DNA of 64,000 nucleotides, taken from Pseudomonas alcaligenes (GTDB lineage: Bacteria > Pseudomonadota > Gammaproteobacteria > Pseudomonadales > Pseudomonadaceae). Of the stretch, positions 16,413-26,055 are shown piece after piece. A model generated the notes under the pieces. That model was not told where the DNA came from, did not search any database, and saw nothing but the letters and a program-made list of their open reading frames with translations. Each line of letters starts with the position of its first letter. The stretch's first letter is position 1. The DNA lies in contig NZ_LZEU01000001.1 of assembly GCF_014490745.1 (NCBI RefSeq), positions 4,863,501 through 4,927,500 of the forward strand, read 5' to 3'. The position numbers were made by a program, and so were the translations under genes.

Positions 16413-16955
16413 GTGGCGATTCGAACTTACCAGGGCACTGCTCCGCAGCTGGGCCCGCGCGCCTTTGTCGACGCCTCGGCGGTGGTACTCGGCGACGTGG
16501 TGCTGGGCGAGGATGCCTCGGTGTGGCCGATGGCCGTGGTACGCGGCGATATGCACCGCATCCGCATTGGCGCACGCACCAGCGTGCAGGACGGCAGCGT
16601 GCTGCACATCACCCACGCCGGCCCCTTCAACCCGGACGGCTACCCGCTGCTGATCGGCGACGAGGTGACCATCGGCCACAACGTCACCCTGCATGGCTGC
16701 ACCCTGGGCAACCGCATCCTGGTCGGCATGGGCAGCATCGTGATGGACGGCGCGGTGGTCGAGGACGAGGTGGTGATAGGCGCCGGCTCCCTGGTGCCGC
16801 CGGGCAAGGTGCTCGAAAGCGGCTACCTGTATGTCGGCAGTCCGGTAAAACAGGCCCGCGCCCTGAGCGACCAGGAGCGCGCCTTCTTCGCCTACAGCGC
16901 AGCCAACTACGTAAAGCTCAAGGATCTGCACCTGGCCGAGGGCTACGACCAATGA
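16413..16955 (+). CDS. Gamma-class carbonic anhydrase-like protein (YrdA type)
   Basis: A 180-residue left-handed beta-helix protein with hexapeptide repeats. Zinc-ligand positions are filled: His in VLHITHAG and the pair in IGHNVTLHGCTLG. The GTG at 16413 (VAIRTYQGTAPQLG) is chosen because GGAG lies 7 bases upstream and the product then matches the family. Activity of this subgroup in bacteria is variable, so catalytic function is likely but not certain. The next gene overlaps by ATGA, indicating an operon with the secreted hypothetical and perhaps the HAD phosphatase. Confidence 0.92.
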   Translation: MAIRTYQGTAPQLGPRAFVDASAVVLGDVVLGEDASVWPMAVVRGDMHRIRIGARTSVQDGSVLHITHAGPFNPDGYPLLIGDEVTIGHNVTLHGCTLGNRILVGMGSIVMDGAVVEDEVVIGAGSLVPPGKVLESGYLYVGSPVKQARALSDQERAFFAYSAANYVKLKDLHLAEGYDQ

Positions 16956-17368
16956 GAATCCTCGCCGCCATCCTGCTGCTGAGCCCCGCACTAGCCCTGG
17001 CCGACGATGTGCGCTGCCTGCAATCGAGTGGCAGCGGCAAGCCGATCCAGCTGCAGCTGACCCTGTTCACCAGTGCGCAGGGCGGCTGGCGTGGCGCCGG
17101 CCAGGTGCAGTACCGCGGCCAGCCCGACAGCCTGCCGATCGTGTTCAAGGACAGCGAGGAGATCATGGCCGTCGAGGGCCGCCCCTCGGAGTTCCGCAGC
17201 ACCTGGCTGGAAGTGCTGCCGGCCGCGGAGAAGCTCGGCGGCCGCTACCAGTTCCATCACCAGGGCGCGGTGCTGTTCGCCTTCACCTACACATCCGCCA
17301 GCGGCAAGGTGTTCGCCTTCGAGGAAACCCCGGCCGCCCTCGACGCCAACAACACCTGCAGCTGGTAA
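16952..17368 (+). CDS. Secreted conserved hypothetical protein
   Basis: A 138-residue protein with a clear Sec signal peptide (MRILAAILLLSPALALADDV, cleavage near residue 17). The mature part is a small beta-rich domain with two Cys (VRCLQSSG near the N-terminus and NNTCSW at the C-terminus), which could form a disulfide linking both ends. I do not recognise a named family. It starts within the stop of the gamma-carbonic anhydrase gene (ATGA) and ends 21 bp before the HAD phosphatase gene, so the three are probably co-transcribed. Confidence 0.8.
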   Translation: MRILAAILLLSPALALADDVRCLQSSGSGKPIQLQLTLFTSAQGGWRGAGQVQYRGQPDSLPIVFKDSEEIMAVEGRPSEFRSTWLEVLPAAEKLGGRYQFHHQGAVLFAFTYTSASGKVFAFEETPAALDANNTCSW

Positions 17369-17389
17369 ATCCGCAGTACAGAGTCCCCC

Positions 17390-18037
17390 ATGCACGCACA
17401 GAACATCCTCTTCGACCTCGACGGCACCCTCACCGACCCGCGCGAGGGCATCACCCGCTCGGTGCAGTACGCCCTGGCCCAGCTGGATATCCACGAGCCC
17501 GACCTGGCGGCGCTGGAGCACTTCATCGGCCCGCCGCTGCTGCAGTGCTTCATGCACAGCTACCAGCTCAGCGAGGAACGCGCCTGGCAGGCGGTGAACC
17601 ACTACCGCGAGCGCTTCAAGGTCACCGGCCTGTACGAGAACCGCGTGTTCGACGGCATCGACGCGCTGCTCGGGCAACTGGTCGCGCAGGGCCGCACCCT
17701 GTACATCGCCACCAGCAAGCCGACCGTGTTCGCCCGCGAGATCGCCCGCCACTTCGGTTTCGCCCGCCACTTCAAGGTGATCTACGGCAGCGAGCTGGAC
17801 GGCACCCGTACCGACAAGGTCGAGCTGATCCGCCACCTGCTCGCCGAGGAAGGCCTGGATCCGGCCGACTGCCTGATGATCGGCGACCGCAAGCACGACC
17901 TGATCGGCGCCCATCGCAATGGCCTGCAGGCCGTCGGCATCGGTTACGGCTTCGGCAGCCACGCCGAGCTGATGGCCGAGGCGCCGGCCTGGTACTTCGC
18001 CACGCTGGCCGAGCTGCAGCAGGCCTTTACTGGCTGA
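17390..18037 (+). CDS. HAD-superfamily hydrolase (phosphoglycolate phosphatase-like)
   Basis: A 215-residue haloacid dehalogenase phosphatase with all four motifs: nucleophile DLDGTLTDPREG near residue 10, Thr/Ser in YIATSKPTVF near 107, Lys in RTDKVELI and the Asp pair in CLMIGDRKHDLIGAH near 165. The cap is the helical type inserted after motif I. It resembles Gph/PgmB-like or 5'-nucleotidase-type enzymes; the substrate cannot be read from sequence. It follows the secreted hypothetical by 21 bp and converges on the DUF1161 gene. Confidence 0.88.
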   Translation: MHAQNILFDLDGTLTDPREGITRSVQYALAQLDIHEPDLAALEHFIGPPLLQCFMHSYQLSEERAWQAVNHYRERFKVTGLYENRVFDGIDALLGQLVAQGRTLYIATSKPTVFAREIARHFGFARHFKVIYGSELDGTRTDKVELIRHLLAEEGLDPADCLMIGDRKHDLIGAHRNGLQAVGIGYGFGSHAELMAEAPAWYFATLAELQQAFTG

Positions 18038-18130
18038 CAACTAGCGGCCAGGCAATACCGCGAATCGGCGAATACCCGGCTCAGGCTGCCACAGCCACCA
18101 CCGGCTGCAACCGACAGCATCCACCGCGAA

Positions 18131-18361
18131 TCAGTCGTTTTTCTGGTAGATGATCTTCTTGCTGCCGCCGGCGCAGCTGCCGACCACCATGCTGGCGTCC
18201 TTGACCTCTTTGACCGCGACTATCTCCAGGGTGTAGCTGGTGACCCCGGAGGCCTGCACCTTGATCTCGATCTCGCGCTTGAGCTCTTCGCAGGGCTTGG
18301 GCGCGGCCACTGCCGCACCGCTCAGCAGGCCCAACAGCAGCAGGGCTATCGCCTTTCTCAT
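18131..18361 (-). CDS. DUF1161 small secreted protein (copy 1)
   Basis: A 76-residue exported protein: signal peptide MRKAIALLLLGLLSGAAVA, then a short domain with Cys in PKPCEELKREIEIKV and VVGSCAGGSKKIIYQ that probably forms one disulfide. This is the DUF1161 pattern (E. coli YdgH/BhsA-unrelated, function unknown). The ATG at 18361 has AGGAGG about 7 bases upstream; an in-frame extension upstream lacks support. A paralogue lies at 21629-21853, 3.3 kb away on the same strand. Confidence 0.85.
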   Translation of the reverse strand: MRKAIALLLLGLLSGAAVAAPKPCEELKREIEIKVQASGVTSYTLEIVAVKEVKDASMVVGSCAGGSKKIIYQKND

Positions 18362-18414
18362 CGCACACCTCCTCGTTTCACGCCCCTTGTCCATTCGACT
18401 GGCGTGCTGGTTGC

Positions 18415-19488
18415 CTAGTTCTCGGCCGCGGCCAGGGCCTCAAGAGCCTGCTGGCGCTGCGCCAGCGGCAGCGCGCCCAGCGCCGCAGCGCTGCGGTAGA
18501 ACGCCGGCCAGTCGCCGCCGGCCTGCGCGAAAAGGTGAGCGAAGGCGGCTACCCACTGGTCATAGAGGCCGAAGGGCAGCAGCTTGGCATTGTTCAGCGG
18601 GGCGTTGATCCAGGCATCGTAGCGGCGATCGCCGCCCCACTGCTGATCGCGCAGCTGGCGGTACTCGGCGCGCAGGCGGGCAAACTCGGCAGCCTTGCCG
18701 GCACGCTTGGTCGCATCGTCGAGCGGGCTGGCGTAGAGCGCCTCCAGGCGCGCCCGGCTGGCCAGCACCAGGGCGGTGAACTGCCGGCGCTGATGGCCAC
18801 CGTCGGCCAGCGGCAGGCCGCGGTGCGCCTGCCACTGGCGCAGCCCCTGCTGCTCGACGAAGCTGGCGAAGGATTCGTTGAAAGCGCTGTCGTCGGCCAC
18901 GTACAGCCGCTGGTGGGCCAGCTCATGGAACAGGGTCGCGGCCAGGCGCTGGTCGTCCCAGCGCAGCATGCTGCTGAGGATCGGATCGTCGAACCAGCCC
19001 AGGGTGGAATAGGCCTCGACGCCGGCCACGTAGGTGTCCATGCCCTCGACCCGCAACAGGGCGGCGGCACCACGGGCACGGCCCTGCTGGTAGTAGCCGC
19101 GGTAGGCGACGCAGCCGGCGACGGGGAAACAGTGGGTCTGCGGCGCCAGCGACAGTTCCGCGGTGGCAAACAGGTTCCACACCACATAAGGGCGGTCGAG
19201 CTGGGTGTACAGGCGATAGCTGCGGTTGTCCGGCAGGCCCAGCGCCGCGCTGGCGAAGTCGCGCGCCTGCTGGGCCAGGGCCAGGCGCCGGCGCAGCTCG
19301 GGGTCACGCGCGGGGTCGGCGAGCACCTCGGCGACCGGCTCACGGGCGGCCAACAGGGCCAGCTGGCCGCGGCCGAGCTGGGCGTAGTAGTCCAGCGTCG
19401 CACAACCGCTCAGCAGCAGGCCGAGCAGCAGCGGAACTGCCGGGCGGCGGATGCGGTCGAGTAAGGCAACGACAAGGGAAGGCGACAT
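18415..19488 (-). CDS. Putative aminopeptidase, lipoprotein (PF10023 type)
   Basis: A 357-residue predicted lipoprotein: signal segment followed by the lipobox LLSGCATLDYY near residue 29. The mature domain contains a zinc-metallopeptidase HELAH motif in LFHELAHQRLYVADDSAFNESFASFVEQQG near residue 187, with a downstream Glu in FNESFA as likely third ligand. This matches the 'putative aminopeptidase' family; no substrate is known. It is divergent from the tandem lipoprotein pair and upstream of the DUF1161 gene on the same strand (53-bp gap). Confidence 0.85.
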   Translation of the reverse strand: MSPSLVVALLDRIRRPAVPLLLGLLLSGCATLDYYAQLGRGQLALLAAREPVAEVLADPARDPELRRRLALAQQARDFASAALGLPDNRSYRLYTQLDRPYVVWNLFATAELSLAPQTHCFPVAGCVAYRGYYQQGRARGAAALLRVEGMDTYVAGVEAYSTLGWFDDPILSSMLRWDDQRLAATLFHELAHQRLYVADDSAFNESFASFVEQQGLRQWQAHRGLPLADGGHQRRQFTALVLASRARLEALYASPLDDATKRAGKAAEFARLRAEYRQLRDQQWGGDRRYDAWINAPLNNAKLLPFGLYDQWVAAFAHLFAQAGGDWPAFYRSAAALGALPLAQRQQALEALAAAEN

Positions 19489-19542
19489 GCCGCGAGCCTA
19501 TTGCATCGCCCCCGTTCTGCGCCACCGCCACGGAGTTCCGCC

Positions 19543-19959
19543 ATGCGCCGTCTGCTGCTCAGTTGCCTGCCCGTCCTGCTCACCGGCTGCGCTCTGCTGC
19601 CGCCGCGCCACGATCCGAACCAGGCCTGGATCGAGCTGCACAGCAGCGCGGACGAGCAGCTGCAGGCACTGCAGGTGGACGAAAAGCCCCTCGATGACGA
19701 TCGCTTCTTCCAGGTCAGTCCCGGCCAGCACGAGCTGCAGGTGCGCTTCCAGTTCGAAGTCGATCCCAGCAATATCGGCCCGCAGAGCGAGGCACGGGCG
19801 CGCACCTGCCTGCTGACCATCGCCTACGCCGACTTCGCCGCTGGCGGCACCTATCGCCTGGAAGCCGACAGCCGGGGTTTCCGCCCCCGCGTGCAGCTCT
19901 ACGATGCCCGTGGCCAGCAGCTGGCGCGCGCTCGCGAGGGGCGCTGCGGCGAGGTGTGA
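19543..19959 (+). CDS. Small conserved lipoprotein, tandem copy 1 (PA0062/PA0063-like)
   Basis: A 138-residue lipoprotein with signal and lipobox LLTGCALLPP (Cys16). The mature part begins DPNQAWIELHSSADEQLQALQVDEK and has a conserved FFQVSPGQHELQVRFQFEV block, shared with the next gene. Two further Cys (RTCLLTI and GRCGEV) may pair. GGAG precedes the ATG at 19543 by 8 bases. The following gene is a clear tandem paralogue. The domain has a PEGA-like beta-sandwich flavour (peptide-ligand PGxHxL motif), which is inference. Function unknown. Confidence 0.82.
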   Translation: MRRLLLSCLPVLLTGCALLPPRHDPNQAWIELHSSADEQLQALQVDEKPLDDDRFFQVSPGQHELQVRFQFEVDPSNIGPQSEARARTCLLTIAYADFAAGGTYRLEADSRGFRPRVQLYDARGQQLARAREGRCGEV

Positions 19960-20001
19960 ACGGCGCTATGCTGCAGGCAATCCGCGTCGCCCGGGGTCGT
20001 C

Positions 20002-20424
20002 ATGCGCCATCTTCTGCTGCTCAGCCTGTTCGGCCTGGCTGCCTGTGCCGGCCCGCTGCCCACGCCCGACCCGCAAAAGGCCTGGGTCGACCTGTATGCC
20101 CTGCCGGGCTACCTGTTGATGGCCGACGAGCTCGACGGCCGCGACCTGCGCGACGGGCGCTTCTTCCAGGTGGCACCCGGCGAACATGAGCTGGAGGCAC
20201 GCTTCCAGTTCGATGTGAACAACGGTGGTGGCGCTACCGGCGATTTCAACTCGGGCCCGATGCAGATCACCTGCTACCTGCGGCTGCGCTACGACAACTT
20301 CGTCGCCGGCCAGCGCTACCGCCTGGAGGCACGCCCGCTGGCGATGAGGGCCCAGGGCTGGCTGTACGACGAGCAGCGCAACGTGCTGGCCCGCGCCCGC
20401 GTGCTGCGCTGCGGCAGCTTCTAG
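20002..20424 (+). CDS. Small conserved lipoprotein, tandem copy 2
   Basis: A 140-residue lipoprotein, lipobox LAACAGPLPT (Cys15). It shares with the preceding gene the order DPQKAWVDLYA, FFQVAPGEHELEARFQFDV, a central ITCYLRLRY and a C-terminal ARARVLRCGSF, so the pair arose by tandem duplication and then diverged. The gap between them is 42 bp and they are probably co-transcribed. No function is known; both should be lipid-anchored on the periplasmic face or outer membrane. Confidence 0.82.
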   Translation: MRHLLLLSLFGLAACAGPLPTPDPQKAWVDLYALPGYLLMADELDGRDLRDGRFFQVAPGEHELEARFQFDVNNGGGATGDFNSGPMQITCYLRLRYDNFVAGQRYRLEARPLAMRAQGWLYDEQRNVLARARVLRCGSF

Positions 20425-20498
20425 CGATCCAGCATCGCCTGCAGGCTGATCTCGGCCTTCAGCAGCGAGGAGCCAGGCCGCGGCAAAGCTCGTTCTAT

Positions 20499-21500
20499 CT
20501 AACTGCGCAGTCCGGCGACTATCTCGAAGCTGCGCAGGCGATGCTCGTGCTGGTACAGGTCGCCGGTGAAGATCAGCTCGTCGGCACCGGTCTGCTCCAG
20601 CAGCACTTCCAGGCGCGCGCGCACCTTGTCCGGCCCGCCGATCACCGCCAGGCCAAGGAAATCACCGACCGCCTGCTGCTCGTGGGGCTGCCAGCGCCCG
20701 GCCATGGACTCCACCGGTGGGCGCAGCACCAGGCTCTGCCCGCGCATCAGGGCGAGCACCCGCTGGTAGGCGGTGGTGGCGAGGAATTCGGCCTCCTCGT
20801 CGGAGGGCGCGGCGATCAGCGGCACGCCGATCATCGCGTAGGGCTTGGCCAGCACCTTGGAGGGCTGGAAATTCTCGCGGTAGATGCGCAGCGCCTGGTG
20901 CACATAGCGCGGCGCGAAGTGCGAGGCGAAGGCATAGGGCAGGCCGCGCTCGGCAGCGAGCTGGGCACTGAACAGGCTGGAGCCGAGCAGCCAGATCGGC
21001 ACGTTGCTATCCATGCCGGGCATGGCGATCACCTGCTGCCCCGGCTGGCGCGGGCCGAGCAGGGCCTGCAGCTCGGCGACATCCTCGGGGAAATCCTCGG
21101 CACTGCCCAGGCGGTCGCGGCGCAGGGCACGGGCAGTGGCATGGTCGGCGCCCGGTGCACGCCCCAGACCCAGTTCGATACGCCCGGGATAGAGCGCGGC
21201 GAGGGTGCCGAACTGCTCGGCCACCACCAGCGGCGCATGGTTGGGCAGCATGATGCCGCCCGAGCCCAGGCGCAGGGTCGAGGTGCCGGCGGCCAGGTAG
21301 CCGAGCAGCACGGCAGTGGCCGAGCTGGCGATGCCTTCCATGTTGTGGTGCTCGGCTACCCAGTAGCGCGAGAAGCCCAGGCGCTCGGCGTGTTGCGCCA
21401 GGGCCAGGGAGCGCTGCAGGGCGTCGGCGGGGCTGGCATCATCATCGCGCATCGGCGCCAGGTCGAGCACGGAAAAAGGTGTGGCGGACAGTTTGCGCAT
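20499..21500 (-). CDS. LLM class flavin-dependent oxidoreductase (luciferase-like)
   Basis: A 333-residue TIM-barrel protein of the bacterial luciferase-like monooxygenase family. Family blocks seen: [33 protein letters not shown] at residues 37-70 (His pair), [39 protein letters not shown] and [29 protein letters not shown]. It matches the 'MsnO8/alkanal-like' single-component subgroup; the substrate is unknown. GAGGAGG precedes the ATG at 21500. It sits between two unrelated groups of small exported proteins. Confidence 0.9.
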   Translation of the reverse strand: MRKLSATPFSVLDLAPMRDDDASPADALQRSLALAQHAERLGFSRYWVAEHHNMEGIASSATAVLLGYLAAGTSTLRLGSGGIMLPNHAPLVVAEQFGTLAALYPGRIELGLGRAPGADHATARALRRDRLGSAEDFPEDVAELQALLGPRQPGQQVIAMPGMDSNVPIWLLGSSLFSAQLAAERGLPYAFASHFAPRYVHQALRIYRENFQPSKVLAKPYAMIGVPLIAAPSDEEAEFLATTAYQRVLALMRGQSLVLRPPVESMAGRWQPHEQQAVGDFLGLAVIGGPDKVRARLEVLLEQTGADELIFTGDLYQHEHRLRSFEIVAGLRS

Positions 21501-21585
21501 ACGGCCTCCTCGGGTCATACCTGCTTTATGGGGGCACCTGGGCGAAAGGCAATCCTGACCGGATGAACAACCTGCGCAGCGCACA

Positions 21586-21610
21586 GAAAAAAGCCGGCAC
21601 GAGGCCGGCT
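21586..21610 (-). terminator. Intrinsic terminator after the second DUF1161 gene
   Basis: Arms AGCCGGC / GCCGGCT at 21592-21598 and 21604-21610, followed on the minus strand by a run of T (21592-21587). It lies 18 bp past the DUF1161 stop and blocks read-through into the LLM gene. The plus-strand read ends CTTTT and may act weakly in that direction. Confidence 0.85.
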
Positions 21611-21628
21611 CTTTTGCGGGACGGGTGG

Positions 21629-21853
21629 TCAGCCGCGCTGGTAGACGATTTCCTTGCTGCCCTTGTCGCAGCTGCCGACCACCTTCTTGTCGGTCGCGCT
21701 GCCCTTGTCCACCACCTCCAGGCTGTAGGACGCCACGCCCTTGGCCTTGAGCTTGGCGTCGATTTCCGCCTTGAGCTCGTCGCACGGTTTGCCGGCGGCC
21801 AGGGCCGAGCCGGCCAGGGAGAACAGGGCGATGCTCAGCATCAGTCGTTTCAT
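21629..21853 (-). CDS. DUF1161 small secreted protein (copy 2)
   Basis: A 74-residue exported protein: signal peptide [19 protein letters not shown], mature start [20 protein letters not shown], then [17 protein letters not shown]. It is a paralogue of the gene at 18131: same two-Cys spacing and same VASYSLEVV / VTSYTLEIV core, but the middle differs. It ends at a strong terminator, so it is likely monocistronic. Function unknown; probable periplasmic location. Confidence 0.86.
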   Translation of the reverse strand: MKRLMLSIALFSLAGSALAAGKPCDELKAEIDAKLKAKGVASYSLEVVDKGSATDKKVVGSCDKGSKEIVYQRG

Positions 21854-22008
21854 CGGTCACGCTCCTTCGTTGTACGAACGACCCAAACAGGTCATGGCGG
21901 GGCAATCCACCCCCAGACTGAAAGGCGTGCGCTGTTGTTCGAACCGCCGCGCCACGCCGCCAGACTCAGGCAGCCTAGCGCAAGGCCGGCAACACTGCCG
22001 GCGGCGCT

Positions 22009-22224
22009 TCAGCTATTGCCGATGCGGAAGCCGACCTTGAGGGTCACCTGGTAGTGGCCGACCTTGCCGCCCTCGATATGCCCGCGGGTTTCGGTGACCT
22101 CGAACCAGTCCATGTTGCGCACGGACTTGGCGCATTCGGCCAAGGCGTTGTTGATGGCGTCCTCGATGCTGGTCTTCGACGAGCCGACGACTTCGATTTT
22201 CTTGTAGGTGTGGTGATCGGACAT
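22009..22224 (-). CDS. Dodecin family flavin-binding protein
   Basis: A 71-residue protein matching dodecin, a dodecameric hollow shell that stores or buffers flavins. It begins MSDHHTYKKIEVVGSSKTSIEDAINNAL and has the family core DWFEVTETRGHIEGG (with the aromatic Trp that stacks on flavin) followed by VGHYQVTLKVGFRIG. Length is typical. It lies alone on the minus strand, downstream of trpI (47 bp after its stop), and may be read from its own promoter. Confidence 0.95.
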   Translation of the reverse strand: MSDHHTYKKIEVVGSSKTSIEDAINNALAECAKSVRNMDWFEVTETRGHIEGGKVGHYQVTLKVGFRIGNS

Positions 22225-22271
22225 GGCAGCGACCTCAGGCAGTCAGTTTCCTGTTTGAGGCTAGTCCAGTT

Positions 22272-23159
22272 TCAGCCACCCAGCTCCGCGCGCAGCCACT
22301 GCGCCAGGCGCTCGGCGCGGCTGTCGCGGGTACGCCCGGGCACCCACAGGGCCAGGCGCGCCGGGGTTTCGACAAAGCCCCAGGGCGCCAGCAGGCGCCC
22401 GCCGGCAAGGTCGTCGGCCACCAGTTGCTGCGGGGCGATGGCCACGCCAAGGCCGGCGGCCGCCGCCTCCAGCAGGTAGTAGAGGTGCTCGAAACCCTGG
22501 CCCAGCTGCAGACGCTCCACTGCCAGCCCCTGGGCCGCGGCCCACTGCGGCCAGGCCTGCGGGCGCGACACCGTGTGCAGCAGCGGCACGCCGAGCAGGG
22601 CGCTGGCCGGGGCATCGATCAACGCGGCATGGCCGGCATAGCGCGGGCTGAGGACCGCGCCGATGCGCTCGGCGGCCAGCTCGAACACCTGCATGTCCGC
22701 CGGCCAGGGCGGCGCGGCGAAGCACAGGGTGGCATCCACGCCCGGGCGGCGCGGATCCAGTTCGCCCTCGCTGGCCGACAGCTGCAGACGCAGTTCGGGC
22801 AGCTCGCGGTTGAGCCGATCCAGGCGCGGGATAAACCAGCGCGCCAGCAGGCTGCCCGGGCAACCGAGCACGAAGGGCGCGTCGTGGCTTTGCCGCTTGA
22901 GTTCGGCACAGGCGGTGCGCAGGCGCTCGAAGGCCTCGCTGGCGGCATCGCGCAGGCGCAGGCCGGCGTCGCTGGGGCGCAGGCCGCGGCCTTCCTTGAC
23001 GAACAGGGCGACGCCGAGCTGTTCCTCCAGGGTCTTGATCTGCCGGCTCACCGCCCCGTGGGTCACGTGCAGCTCATCCGCTGCACGGCTGACGCTGTGC
23101 AGGCGGGCGACCGCCTCGAAGGCGTGCAGGGCGTTGAGCGATGGCAGTTCCTGGCTCAT
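22272..23159 (-). CDS. trpI: LysR-type regulator TrpI (activator of trpBA)
   Basis: A 295-residue LysR-family regulator. N-terminal winged helix: [38 protein letters not shown], then the substrate-binding domain. The position next to trpBA and the start [19 protein letters not shown] fit TrpI, which activates trpBA in response to indoleglycerol phosphate in pseudomonads. Unlike the usual layout, it does not face trpB directly: a DUF3592 gene lies between, 3 bp from the trpI start and on the same strand, so trpI is probably the second gene of that transcript. Proteins of the GcvA/AmpR branch look similar; context decides. Confidence 0.88.
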   Translation of the reverse strand: MSQELPSLNALHAFEAVARLHSVSRAADELHVTHGAVSRQIKTLEEQLGVALFVKEGRGLRPSDAGLRLRDAASEAFERLRTACAELKRQSHDAPFVLGCPGSLLARWFIPRLDRLNRELPELRLQLSASEGELDPRRPGVDATLCFAAPPWPADMQVFELAAERIGAVLSPRYAGHAALIDAPASALLGVPLLHTVSRPQAWPQWAAAQGLAVERLQLGQGFEHLYYLLEAAAAGLGVAIAPQQLVADDLAGGRLLAPWGFVETPARLALWVPGRTRDSRAERLAQWLRAELGG

Positions 23160-23162
23160 GGT

Positions 23163-23831
23163 TCAGTCCGCCAGTTCCGGCAGGAAGCTGACGTCCATGC
23201 TGTAGCGCTTGGGCTTGTTCGGGTCGATCAACACGCGTACCTGCTTCTCGGTGATATAGGGGCTGGGGTCGAACCACAGGTTGTCGCTGGAGAACAGGTG
23301 CAGCTTGTTGGTTGCCGGGTTGAGCCACTGCGCGTCGATCTTCCACGGGTGCACGCCGTTGATGCTCAGCGACTCGTTGAGGCGCACGCTGACCAGGTCG
23401 GCGAACACCGGCAGGCCGCTGACGCGCAGCTCGGCGGCGCGGCGCTTGGCGAATAGCGGAGGGAGCACGAAGACCAGGCCGAGCAGGGTAAATAGCGCGC
23501 CGATGCCGCCCAGTATCAGGCTGACAAACCAGTTCTCCATGAAGCTGTCGAGCTGCGCATGGCTGGGATTGGCCGCCTCGTAGAGCACCGCCACCGACTC
23601 GCCGATAGCGAAGCTCGGCGGGTTGCTGCACACCCCGCCACGGAAGCTCACGGGCTCGCCATTACCCGTTGAAAACTCAATGGTCGGGCAGCCGCCGGCG
23701 ATATCCGTCACCGTGCCGGTGGTGGCCAGCATGTTCACCTGATCGCCCACACGGTGCACCTGTACCGCCACCGCGCCGGCCAGCAGCGCAACACCGATCA
23801 GCGGAAAAATCCATAGCCAGGCCATTCTCAT
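23163..23831 (-). CDS. DUF3592 membrane protein inserted between trpI and trpBA
   Basis: A 222-residue membrane protein: an N-terminal helix (WLWIFPLIGVALLAGAVAVQV), an extracytoplasmic domain of about 80 residues with the DUF3592 pattern (TTGTVTDIAGGCPTIEFSTGNGE ... GESVAVLYEAANPSHAQLDSF), a second helix (VSLILGGIGALFTLLGLVFVLPP) and a cytoplasmic C-terminal domain. Two Cys in the outer domain could pair. Function unknown. It is the first gene of a unit with trpI and is transcribed divergently from trpB, so its promoter overlaps the trpBA control region. Confidence 0.82.
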   Translation of the reverse strand: MRMAWLWIFPLIGVALLAGAVAVQVHRVGDQVNMLATTGTVTDIAGGCPTIEFSTGNGEPVSFRGGVCSNPPSFAIGESVAVLYEAANPSHAQLDSFMENWFVSLILGGIGALFTLLGLVFVLPPLFAKRRAAELRVSGLPVFADLVSVRLNESLSINGVHPWKIDAQWLNPATNKLHLFSSDNLWFDPSPYITEKQVRVLIDPNKPKRYSMDVSFLPELAD

Positions 23832-25194
<1,363 letters not shown>

Positions 25195-25195
<1 letters not shown>

Positions 25196-26004
25196 TGAGC
25201 CGTCTGCAGAGCCGATTTGCCGAGCTGAAACAGCAGAACCGCGCCGCCCTGGTGACCTTCGTCACCGCCGGCGACCCCAACTACGACGCCTCCCTGGCGA
25301 TCCTCAAGGGCCTGCCGGAAGCCGGCGCCGACGTGATCGAGCTGGGCATGCCGTTCACCGACCCGATGGCCGACGGCCCGGCCATCCAGCTGGCCAATAT
25401 CCGCGCCCTGGCGGCCAAACAGAACCTGGCGAAAACCCTGCAGATGGTTCGCGAGTTCCGCGCCGGCAACCAGAGCACCCCGCTGGTGCTGATGGGCTAC
25501 TTCAACCCCATCCACTACTACGGCGTGGCGCGCTTCATCGCCGACGCCAAAGAGGCCGGCGTCGATGGCCTGATCGTGGTCGACCTGCCGCCGGAACATA
25601 ACGTCGACCTGTGCGATCCCGCCCAGGCTGCCGGCCTCGACTTCATCCGCCTGACCACCCCGACCACCGACGACCAGCGCCTGCCCACCGTGCTCAACGG
25701 CAGCTCGGGTTTCGTCTATTACGTCTCGGTGGCCGGCGTCACCGGTTCCGGCTCGGCCACCATCGAGCACGTCGAAGAGGCGGTAGCCCGCCTGCGCCGC
25801 CACACCGACCTGCCGATCTGCATCGGCTTCGGCATCCGTACTCCGGAACACGCCGCAACCATCGCCCGCCTGGCCGACGGCGTGGTAGTCGGCTCGGCGC
25901 TGATCGACCAGATCGCCAATGCCGAGAACGACGATGCGGCAGTCAAAGGCGTGCTCAACCTGTGCAGCCAACTGGCCGAAGGGGTTCGCGGCGCGCGCCG
26001 CTGA
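25195..26004 (+). CDS. trpA: Tryptophan synthase alpha chain
   Basis: A 269-residue TIM-barrel subunit that cleaves indole-3-glycerol phosphate to indole, channelled to TrpB. Catalytic Glu in [21 protein letters not shown] (near residue 49) with the Asp at about 60 in the same block; the phosphate loop is [15 protein letters not shown]. The start overlaps the trpB stop. A strong terminator follows 15 bp after the stop, so the trpBA operon ends here. Confidence 0.97.
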
Positions 26005-26019
26005 ATTCACCGTGCCAGG

Positions 26020-26045
26020 AAAAAGCCGCCCGAGGGCGGCTTTTT
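26020..26045. terminator. Bidirectional terminator between trpA and the desaturase gene
   Basis: Arms AAAAAGCCGCCC / GGGCGGCTTTTT with a 2-base centre, flanked by A-run on the left and T-run on the right, so it works in both directions. It lies between the convergent ends of trpA (26004) and the desaturase (26056). Confidence 0.92.
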
Positions 26046-26055
26046 CGTTTTCGTC

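Noticed and set aside
7813..16955. Carboxysome or CO2-concentrating cluster from two carbonic anhydrases
   Set aside because: The beta and gamma enzymes are 8 kb apart with unrelated neighbours and no shell or RuBisCO genes.
14834..17368. 844-codon open frame on the plus strand
   Set aside because: Its first 1.4 kb is antisense to prlC; only the last 138 codons (from 16952) encode a plausible protein with a signal peptide.
21982..21999. CCGGCA/TGCCGG hairpin downstream of dodecin as a terminator
   Set aside because: Short stem and no T-run on the minus strand.
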